Assembly: GCA_002391545.1 (NCBI GenBank)
Contig: DGFF01000010.1
Coordinates: 1 to 13,898, forward strand
Direction: 5' to 3'
Origin: Candidatus Fermentithermobacillaceae bacterium UBA3907
Lineage (GTDB): Bacteria > Bacillota > Sulfobacillia > Fermentithermobacillales > Fermentithermobacillaceae
DNA: 13,898 bases
Within the stretch, counting starts at the first letter, position 1, and each line of letters starts with the position of its first letter. Position numbers and translations under genes: made by a program. Shown piece by piece: positions 1-5,803 of this stretch. Under the pieces are notes generated by a model. That model was not told where the DNA came from. It did not search any database and saw nothing but the letters and a program-made list of their open reading frames with translations.

Positions 1-105
1 ATAACCTTATTTACCTCATCATAGCGGAAGAACCGCCCTTCACAGGAAATATCTGTATATCTAGGCATTTGGTAGGACTTTTATGAATAAAGGTCGAACT
101 AATTG

Positions 106-138
106 ACTTATGAAGTAATCATGACATACTACATAAGT
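106..138. repeat. Imperfect palindrome, possible operator or hairpin
   Basis: Two 12-base arms (106-117 and 127-138) are inverted copies with one mismatch, around a 9-base loop. They overlap a weak promoter-like pair: TTGACT at 103-108 and CATACT at 125-130, spaced 16. The arrangement would suit an operator over a promoter, but no gene reads directly from it and the -10 match is only 4 of 6. The remainder of 1-184 shows no gene. Confidence 0.3.
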
Positions 139-177
139 ATATCGGTAAGTTCGTAATACTGTGTTCTCTCAGGATCT

Positions 178-184
178 TAGGGAT
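178..184. repeat. Probable left target-site duplication of the IS
   Basis: TAGGGAT abuts the proposed left IS end (TGTT at 185). The bases directly after the proposed right end are TAGGGTT (2617-2623), so 6 of 7 agree. IS21 elements usually duplicate 4-8 bp. The mismatch would have to be a later mutation. Confidence 0.45.
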
Positions 185-213
185 TGTTCTCGCTATCCTG
201 GAATCATATCGGC

Positions 214-236
214 GCGGAACTCAAAAAATAGAGCAC
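214..236 (+). repeat. IS21 left subterminal inverted repeat
   Basis: This 23-base block matches the reverse complement of 2573-2595 at 17 positions, including CGGAACT and AGCAC. It lies 29 bases inside the proposed left end, while its partner lies 21 bases inside the right end. This fits a transposase-binding site within the IS end. Confidence 0.6.
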
Positions 237-273
237 AAAATGGAGACTCAATTGCCGGCACCCTGGAAATCTA

Positions 274-307
274 ATACCCTCTTAGTGTGCAACGCTAAGG
301 GGGGTAT
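274..307 (+). promoter_or_regulatory. Stem-loop just upstream of istA
   Basis: ATACCCTCTTAG (274-285) pairs with CTAAGGGGGGTAT (295-307) over 12 pairs, with one U-G wobble and one bulged G, around a 9-base loop. It ends a few bases before the istA ribosome binding site (about 312-317) and is not followed by a T run, so it is not a classical terminator. A stable hairpin here could restrict expression from transcripts entering from outside, as in several other IS families. That role is inference. Confidence 0.5.
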
Positions 308-325
308 GAAGAAAGGATGCTAGCA

Positions 326-1816
326 ATGGAGCAAATATATCGTATCAAGTATCTGCATGATTATGAAGGGAAGTCAATGAGGGAAGTAGCTGAGGAAACA
401 GGCCATCATTTCTTAACTGTTAAGAAATACGCAACTACACAGGATTTTAATTATGAACCGAAGCCTCCCCAAAAACGCGCCGGGAAACTCGACCCGTTCA
501 AACCATTGATTGATCAATGGCTAAAAGACGATCTTAACGCTAAGCCAAAACAGCGGCATACAGCTCAAAGAATCTATAACAGGCTGAGAGAAATCTACGG
601 AGATGAATTTAACGTCTCAGATAGAGCTGTAAGAAAGTACGTTGCCAAGCGTCGACAGGAGATGTCCATGCCGGATCAAGGGTACATACCACTTAAGCAT
701 CCGCCGGGAGAAGCCCAGGCTGATTTCGGAGAAGCGGAATTCTACGAAAGGGGCATCAAATACGAAGGGTACTACCTTAACCTTTCCCTACCGTATAGCA
801 ATGCCGGATACCTTCAGCTGTTCAAAGGACAGAGCCAAGAATGCCTTTTGGAAGGCCTTAAGGCCATTTTTGAACACATGGGATGCGTCCCTACGTTTAT
901 CTGGTTTGATAATATGTCTGCCATAGTTAAAGCCATCGGCAAGGATTCCAATAGGGACTTAACCAAAGGGTTTGAACGGTTTATGCTTCACCATGGGTTT
1001 TTCTCTAATTTTTGTAATCCTGAAAGTGCGCATGAGAAAGGCAATGTAGAAAACAAGGTAGGATACCACAGGCGAAATATGCTGGTACCAATCCCTCGTT
1101 TCAATGATCTTAAGGAGTTTAACAAAGAGCTGCTGAGACGATGCGATGAAGACATGCAAAGAAAGAACTACAAAAAGGGGAAAACCATATCAGAACTCTT
1201 CGAGAAGGATAGGGCAGCTATGAATCCCTTGCCTAATATACCCTTTGAAATATATAAGCTTGAGCCTGCAAAAGCTGATAAATACGGCAAAGTAAGGTTC
1301 GGAAACTGTCTTTATTCATCCTCGCCTGCTTTGGCAGGCCAAGAAGTTTGGGTAAAGGCTACAGCGAGTCGAGTGATTATACTAAACCAAGAATACGAAG
1401 AAGTGGTAGCCCACGATAGGCTTTACGGTAAGCAAAAGGAATCTATGAAGTGGTCTCCCTATTTAGAGCTCATGGCAAGGAGGCCCAGGGCGTTAAAGTA
1501 CACGGAATTCTTTAACCAATTGCCATCACCGATTCAGGAGTTTTTTGACAGGTGTTCACTTTTTGAGAAGAAACGGGCATTGAAGCTGCTGGCAAAAATA
1601 GCCCGGGAAGGCAGCCTGGAGCGTGCTATAGATGCGTTTTCCGAAGCGATTAAGAGTAATGTGTATGATCATGACAGCCTTTGGGCCATATATACTCGAT
1701 TAACTTCGGACCCCATTGAAATTGCTGACGCTACACTTCCGGATAAAGTTCCGGAACTTAAGGGGTATAGTCCTGACATTACCGTCTACGACAGGCTGCT
1801 GGGAGGTGGGCGGTAA
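326..1816 (+). CDS. istA: IS21-family transposase IstA
   Basis: DDE-type transposase (496 aa), the catalytic subunit that cuts and joins the IS ends. An N-terminal helix-turn-helix segment (about residues 8-40) should bind the ends. The retroviral-integrase-like core lies at about 125-250, with likely catalytic residues D133 (in QADFGE), D195 (in WFDN) and E242 (in KGNVEN). A beta-rich C-terminal region follows around 310-365. Length is usual for IstA. The ATG at 326 is chosen over the in-frame ATG at 317, because the purine-rich AAAGGA sits directly against 317 but is well spaced from 326. The stop overlaps the istB start (TAATG), so the two are translationally coupled. No frameshift or missing catalytic residue is visible, so the protein may be functional. 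Confidence 0.93.
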   Translation: MEQIYRIKYLHDYEGKSMREVAEETGHHFLTVKKYATTQDFNYEPKPPQKRAGKLDPFKPLIDQWLKDDLNAKPKQRHTAQRIYNRLREIYGDEFNVSDRAVRKYVAKRRQEMSMPDQGYIPLKHPPGEAQADFGEAEFYERGIKYEGYYLNLSLPYSNAGYLQLFKGQSQECLLEGLKAIFEHMGCVPTFIWFDNMSAIVKAIGKDSNRDLTKGFERFMLHHGFFSNFCNPESAHEKGNVENKVGYHRRNMLVPIPRFNDLKEFNKELLRRCDEDMQRKNYKKGKTISELFEKDRAAMNPLPNIPFEIYKLEPAKADKYGKVRFGNCLYSSSPALAGQEVWVKATASRVIILNQEYEEVVAHDRLYGKQKESMKWSPYLELMARRPRALKYTEFFNQLPSPIQEFFDRCSLFEKKRALKLLAKIAREGSLERAIDAFSEAIKSNVYDHDSLWAIYTRLTSDPIEIADATLPDKVPELKGYSPDITVYDRLLGGGR

Positions 1817-2559
1817 TGGAGACCTTAATTGAAACCTGTTGCAAGAAGCTAAAGATTGGCAAAGGCTTCTACGAGGGATATAAAGACATCCAAGCTGAAA
1901 CCCATGAGGAATTCCTCTTGAAACTCTTAGAACAGGAATTAAAAAACCGGGAAATAGCTCGGAAGAAGAGGCTCTTAAAGGCAGCTAACTTTGACGTGAT
2001 TAAGACATTTGACAATTACTCTTTTGACGAAGTCCAGATACCTACGTCTCTATCAATAGAAAACCTCAAAAGTGGCAGTTTCATTGAGAAAAAAGAGAAT
2101 CTAATTCTCTTTGGGCCGGTAGGCACAGGGAAGACCCATTTGGCAACTGCTATCGGGGTAGAAGCATGTAACCGGGGAAAACCGGTTAAGTTTTTCAGAA
2201 CAGCGTCCCTGGTAAACCAACTTGTATCAGCTAAGGCTTCCGGGGAACTCCCGAAGCTGTTTAAACAGATCCGAAAATGCGATCTGTTAATCCGAAAATG
2301 CGATCTGTTAATCTGCGATGAGTGGGGATACATCCCGTTTGAAAGAGAAGGGACACAGCTATTATTCCAGGTTATCTCAGAATGCTATGAGACCAAGAGC
2401 GTTATCATCACCACAAACCTTGAGTTTAGCAAGTGGAATGGGGTGTTTTATGATGAGAAGATGACTTCTGCAATCATTGACAGGCTTGTGCACCACAGTC
2501 ATTTGCTGATCTTTACCGGAACCAGCTGGCGGCTAAAACACTCTACCATCAATTGCTAA
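1816..2559 (+). CDS. istB: IS21-family helper ATPase IstB
   Basis: AAA+ ATPase (247 aa), related to DnaC/DnaA, which assists IstA in target selection and strand transfer. Walker A GPVGTGKT is at residues 100-107, and Walker B is in LLICDEWGY around 163-171. The arginine region DRLVHH and the family-typical TGTSWRLKHS tail are present. The start ATG overlaps the istA stop. The oddity is a perfect repeat of IRKCDLL at residues 152-158 and 159-165, from a 21-bp tandem duplication. Other IstB proteins have a single such segment leading into Walker B, so the ancestor was probably 240 aa. The extra seven residues lie just before the Walker B strand and might impair ATPase folding, although the frame is preserved. 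Confidence 0.92.
   Translation: METLIETCCKKLKIGKGFYEGYKDIQAETHEEFLLKLLEQELKNREIARKKRLLKAANFDVIKTFDNYSFDEVQIPTSLSIENLKSGSFIEKKENLILFGPVGTGKTHLATAIGVEACNRGKPVKFFRTASLVNQLVSAKASGELPKLFKQIRKCDLLIRKCDLLICDEWGYIPFEREGTQLLFQVISECYETKSVIITTNLEFSKWNGVFYDEKMTSAIIDRLVHHSHLLIFTGTSWRLKHSTINC
2269..2310 (+). repeat. Perfect 2 x 21-bp in-frame tandem duplication in istB
   Basis: The 21 bases at 2269-2289 are repeated exactly at 2290-2310, each encoding IRKCDLL. The copies are identical, which points to a recent slippage event or an assembly artefact. The unit is a multiple of three, so the reading frame continues. Confidence 0.95.
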
Positions 2560-2572
2560 AACTGGATCCAGG

Positions 2573-2616
2573 GTGCTACACTTCTTAAGTTCCGGAAGAG
2601 AGTGCGGACAAAAACA
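2573..2616 (-). repeat. IS21 right end with subterminal repeat
   Basis: Read on the opposite strand, this end starts TGTTTTTGTCCGCACTCTC and continues into CCGGAACTTAAG. Positions 2573-2595 are the partner of the left repeat at 214-236. The outer 19 bases (2597-2615) recur exactly, in inverted orientation, at 3078-3096. Confidence 0.6.
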
Positions 2617-2623
2617 TAGGGTT
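2617..2623. repeat. Probable right target-site duplication of the IS
   Basis: TAGGGTT directly follows the proposed right IS end and matches TAGGGAT at 178-184 at 6 of 7 bases. Confidence 0.45.
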
Positions 2624-3143
2624 ACGAAAAAATACAATGCAACGCGGTCTTGCATATCTAACGGCACTAAAAAAGAGTACTATTAATATCAGCTACTACA
2701 CTACGAACATATTACTTGTTGTGAACTTACAAAGAATAACTAAAGGTGTTCGCGGCGACTTTACCAGATTTGAGATCTAGAATTATTAGAAGTTGTTGAT
2801 TGATTACCGAACGAAGCAACTTTACTGAAAAGCTCACCAAGTATTGACCTACCGAAGCAAGCAAACAAGACATCACCAACGACCAAACGGGTAGCCGCAG
2901 ATCAACAAACATACCCAAAGCCGATACCACGATGATACATAGAGCCTAAACGATTTTTACCCAGAGAAAGAAATTCATGAGCAGTTATCTCGTTCGTCGG
3001 GAAACAACTAACGAACTGAATGAAAGCTGCTTGTTCAACATTGTTACCGAATGTAGTTTTCCTCAGGGCAGCATCAGGTTTTTGTCCGCACTCTCTGTGT
3101 TTGATCCTTTCTTACCGTCAAACAACCGCGATGAGTGTCGAAA
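2624..3143. other. Non-coding stretch between IS and brxP
   Basis: About 520 bases with no credible gene. An open frame continuous with brxP runs back to an ATG at 2977, but it has only a weak ribosome site (AGAAAG) and its codons run through the IS-end copy at 3078-3096, so it is treated as untranslated. A 67-codon minus-strand frame (2727-2930, GTG start) has no ribosome site. A weak promoter-like pair, TTGTTC at 3031-3036 and TAGTTT at 3054-3059 spaced 17, could drive brxP. No hairpin-plus-T-run terminator was seen. Confidence 0.5.
3078..3096 (+). repeat. Isolated inverted copy of the IS21 right-end sequence
   Basis: GTTTTTGTCCGCACTCTCT here is the exact reverse complement of 2597-2615, the outer part of the IS right end. 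Flanking bases on both sides do not match. By orientation, any element it ends would extend rightward, towards brxP. It could be the remnant of a second, deleted IS copy, or a site recognised by the same transposase. It lies 64-82 bases before the brxP start chosen here. Confidence 0.85.
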
Positions 3144-3151
3144 AAGGAAGG
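3144..3151 (+). promoter_or_regulatory. brxP ribosome binding site
   Basis: AAGGAAGG lies 8 bases before the ATG at 3160. It is far stronger than anything before the in-frame ATG at 2977 and decides the start. Confidence 0.75.
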
Positions 3152-3159
3152 TCGATGCA

Positions 3160-5484
3160 ATGTATGCTATTCATTGGGACACAAACACAGGCGGTATTTT
3201 ACTATCGGACAGTAAGGGGTGTGGTATAGGAAGCGAGATCAGACCGGTGTTCTTTGAGGAGTTAGACTTATTGGGTTTTGATGATTACTGGACATATCCT
3301 CGCGTTGAAGACCCTCTCCTATGGGTAACCAACGGTCGCAAGTACTACTATCGAGGCGAGTTAGTTGCAGAAGCCAAAGGAGGAGATTTGTTTACCAAAC
3401 CTCAGTTAAATATATATCATTCAGGGTTACGAATAAGACCTATAGATATGAACACAATGCTCTTGAAAAATGAGCAATTGCTTCAAGGGATAGTGCAGAA
3501 CTCTCTGAGTTTTATCTGTCAAACATACGCACAGTATCAAGGTGAATCGGACATCATCGCAGTAGCTTTCTCAGGTGGTAAAGATTCGATTGTAGTCCTA
3601 GATTTGGTACAGAGAGCACTGGAACCAAGTCAGTTTCTAGTTGTTTTTAGTGATACAAGTATGGAGATAAGCCATACCTACCAAGCAGTCGAGGTAGCAA
3701 AACGCCACTGGTCTCACTTGCGATTCTACACTGCACGAAGCTTTAATAATGCTGAGACTACTTGGCGGGAAATGGGACCTCCAAGCCGTATTCACCGCTG
3801 GTGCTGCACTGTTCATAAGACTGCTCCCACACTTCTGTTATTGCGCAAGTTGATGGGAAAACCATCGGTCACCACTCTGATTTTTGACGGTGTACGTCGC
3901 GAGGAAAGTCCTAATCGCTCCGCATACAAAGCCGTGACTCTTAGCAGAAAACACAAAACGCAGACTAATGCAAGCCCCATTATTGATTGGAATGCCGGCG
4001 AGGTGTTTCTATATCTCTTTAGTCGCAGGTTAATGCTTAACAAGGCTTACCGTTTCGGCATAACTCGAGTCGGCTGTATCATTTGCCCCATGACGTCTGA
4101 TTGGCGAGATTCGATTACTATGGCTGTGTATGCTGATGAAGCTCAGTCTTTTGTCGAGGAATTAAAAAACTACGCTCTGGCCGCGGGAGTCAGATCTCAA
4201 AGTGTGAACAGCTACTTATCAAAGGGCGCATGGAAGGGACGGGCTGGGGGCAGATACCTTCTAAACGGAGGCAATAGAGTCTTCGAAGAGCACAGAAAGG
4301 ACGATATCATTTTCACTTTACGTCAGCCTAGTGAAGATTGGCAAATGTGGGCGAAGACTCTCGGACGACAAGTCTTGTTGGGTGAGGGTCAAGGCCTTAT
4401 TGAGCGAGACGGAATGGTTTATCCGTATGTGATCAGGCGAACTGATAGCAGTATAGTAGTGGAAGTATCCGGTCTTGCCAAAGCAGAACGTTCCGTCCTG
4501 AATGCATTTCGGGCTGTAGCTATGAAAGCTGCCTACTGCAGTCACTGTCAAGGCTGCGAGGTTGAGTGCCCTATGGGAGCTTTAGATACAAAGCTGCAAG
4601 TCCGAATAAATGATAGGTGTACCGCTTGCGTTGCGTGCCACAACTTAGGAAAGACTGCATGTCTTGCTGCTAAGTCTCTTACAACCAGCGAAAGGGGTCA
4701 AATCATGGGTTCCGGTCACACGATGAGTTTATCCTCTTACCAGACTTTTGGAATGCGAAAAACATGGGTAGCTGATTTCCTTCGATTACAAGAAGACTGG
4801 TTGAGTAATAACAATCTTGGAAACCGACAGCTGGATTCTATGCTTATATGGCTGAAGCAAGCCGATATGGTTACTGGTGGCAGAAAATCGTTTGCTATTA
4901 CGCAGTTGACTAGAGTGCTAGCAGACTTTGGAGCTGATAGTCTCCTAACGTGGGCCATAATATGGACTAATCTAGCACGCAACTCAGGTCTAGTACAATG
5001 GCATGTAACTTGTATTCCCTGGGGTTCGGCATTGCTAAGAACGGAATTCATAGACGCGCTAGGAGATAGCTATCACCTTAGCGAGAGATCCCGAAAAAAC
5101 GCAATAACAGCATTGCTTCAATTAATTACCGAAACGCCTTTAGGACAAGAGTTAGGCCTAGGCAAACAAGAATCTCTAGGCAAACGCAATGTCAGACTGC
5201 ATAAAGAGGGCTGGCAAGCTCCTGATTCGATTGCTATCTTATATTCCTTGTATCGCTATGCCGAAAAAACCGGCAAGTATGATCTAACTGTCAGCGAGCT
5301 ATATGAGGGTGCAGAAGAAGGACCATATGCTTTGTTCGGAGTACCACTGGAAAAGCTGAAGGGAATTCTCCAAGGCCTATCAGCTCAACATCATGACTTT
5401 ATCAAAGTAGACATTGTTCGAGATTTGGACAATATCTTTCTTAATAACACACGTCAGGCTATAGAGGTGCTAAATCTCAGATAG
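3160..5484 (+). CDS. brxP: BREX type 4 BrxP, PAPS-reductase-like protein
   Basis: Adenine-nucleotide alpha-hydrolase superfamily protein of the PAPS reductase/DndC kind (774 aa), the probable DNA-modification enzyme of the locus. The N-terminal domain begins MYAIHWDTNTGG, a start commonly seen in such proteins, and supports this start over the ATG at 2977. The PP-loop SGGKDS is at residues 138-143, which should bind and activate with ATP. FSDTSME (163-169) and DGVRREESPNR (243-253) are family motifs. Cysteines C215/C216 (WCCTVHK) and C306/C309 (VGCIICPM) could bind a cluster or metal, as in DndC. A ferredoxin-like segment follows with C460, C463, C466, C470 and C487, C490, C493, C501. From about residue 524 to the end the protein resembles DUF4007. 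The gene is followed by a 319-bp gap, so it may be transcribed apart from brxC. Sulfur transfer to DNA is inference; the fold and motifs are seen directly. Confidence 0.88.
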   Translation: MYAIHWDTNTGGILLSDSKGCGIGSEIRPVFFEELDLLGFDDYWTYPRVEDPLLWVTNGRKYYYRGELVAEAKGGDLFTKPQLNIYHSGLRIRPIDMNTMLLKNEQLLQGIVQNSLSFICQTYAQYQGESDIIAVAFSGGKDSIVVLDLVQRALEPSQFLVVFSDTSMEISHTYQAVEVAKRHWSHLRFYTARSFNNAETTWREMGPPSRIHRWCCTVHKTAPTLLLLRKLMGKPSVTTLIFDGVRREESPNRSAYKAVTLSRKHKTQTNASPIIDWNAGEVFLYLFSRRLMLNKAYRFGITRVGCIICPMTSDWRDSITMAVYADEAQSFVEELKNYALAAGVRSQSVNSYLSKGAWKGRAGGRYLLNGGNRVFEEHRKDDIIFTLRQPSEDWQMWAKTLGRQVLLGEGQGLIERDGMVYPYVIRRTDSSIVVEVSGLAKAERSVLNAFRAVAMKAAYCSHCQGCEVECPMGALDTKLQVRINDRCTACVACHNLGKTACLAAKSLTTSERGQIMGSGHTMSLSSYQTFGMRKTWVADFLRLQEDWLSNNNLGNRQLDSMLIWLKQADMVTGGRKSFAITQLTRVLADFGADSLLTWAIIWTNLARNSGLVQWHVTCIPWGSALLRTEFIDALGDSYHLSERSRKNAITALLQLITETPLGQELGLGKQESLGKRNVRLHKEGWQAPDSIAILYSLYRYAEKTGKYDLTVSELYEGAEEGPYALFGVPLEKLKGILQGLSAQHHDFIKVDIVRDLDNIFLNNTRQAIEVLNLR

Positions 5485-5530
5485 ATTCACTTCAATGCCT
5501 AGTTTAGAGCACATGACTTTTACGGATAAG

Positions 5531-5595
5531 ACTTAGCAAAAGAACTCGTTTAGAAACACAGTCCATTAGCGAGAAGAGTCTAGTCTGAGCTAAGT
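5531..5595 (+). repeat. Inverted repeat, first stem of structured brxC leader
   Basis: ACTTAGC (5531-5537) is exactly inverted as GCTAAGT (5589-5595), enclosing 51 bases. It directly precedes the larger nested set at 5595-5758. A 7-bp repeat alone could be chance. Confidence 0.35.
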
Positions 5596-5758
5596 TGAGG
5601 CAAAACCACGCGGTAAGAACAAGACTTGAAAAGATGGCCTTTGTATCTGGCTTTTTCCGAAATAACTATCAGACTGGATCTTGGTTAGTACTTTCGTACG
5701 GCAAGCAGTTTATTTCGAGGGAGCTTGCTTTTGCAAACCAAGATTAATTCTGCCTCAA
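5595..5758 (+). promoter_or_regulatory. Nested inverted repeats upstream of brxC, candidate structured leader
   Basis: Three exact inverted repeats are nested without conflict: TTGAGGCA (5595-5602) with TGCCTCAA (5751-5758); ATCTTGGTT (5678-5686) with AACCAAGAT (5736-5744); and GCAAGC (5701-5706) with GCTTGC (5723-5728). They sit in the 319-bp gap between brxP and brxC, whose remainder (5485-5594 and 5759-5790) shows no gene or clear promoter. If transcribed, the region could fold into one long arm ending about 45 bases before the brxC start. No known riboswitch or T-box signature was recognised. Expected chance matches for single 8-9 bp repeats in this span are not negligible, so the nesting is the main argument. 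Confidence 0.4.
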
Positions 5759-5790
5759 CGAGTGTGCAATAGTATTCTCTAGAGAGCACA

Positions 5791-5796
5791 AGGAGG
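5791..5796 (+). promoter_or_regulatory. brxC ribosome binding site
   Basis: A consensus AGGAGG stands 7 bases before the GTG at 5804. The in-frame GTG at 5798 is too close to it, so 5804 is preferred. Confidence 0.85.
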
Positions 5797-5803
5797 GGTG
5801 GTA

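Larger units (their letters stand above)
185..2616 (+). mobile_element. IS21-family insertion sequence
   Basis: A roughly 2.43-kb element with the standard IS21 content: istA then istB, in the same direction and overlapping as TAATG. The proposed ends begin TGTTCTCGC on the left and, on the opposite strand, TGTTTTTGT on the right; the nine bases differ only by three transitions and give TG...CA termini. Subterminal inverted repeats support the boundaries: 214-236 pairs with 2573-2595 (17 of 23), and GCACCCTGGA at 258-267 is inverted at 2567-2576. Multiple end repeats of this kind are typical of IS21 as transposase-binding sites. The family call is secure from the two proteins. The exact left end is less certain: TGTG at 160 is an alternative, but it lacks a matching target duplication. 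Both genes are full length, although istB carries a small internal duplication. Confidence 0.85.

Noticed and set aside
2727..2930. Minus-strand 67-codon frame with hydrophobic stretches
   Set aside because: GTG start without a ribosome site and no recognisable protein; lies in the IS-brxP non-coding stretch.
4737..5051. Minus-strand 104-codon frame inside brxP
   Set aside because: Antisense to a well-supported gene, with no ribosome site or family-like sequence.
3160..5484. Reading brxP as a sulfate-assimilation PAPS reductase or as DndC/SspD of a Dnd/Ssp system
   Set aside because: No cys-type neighbours, no DndBDE or SspABC genes, and the ferredoxin plus DUF4007-like fusion with BrxC/PglZ/BrxL fits type 4 BREX better.
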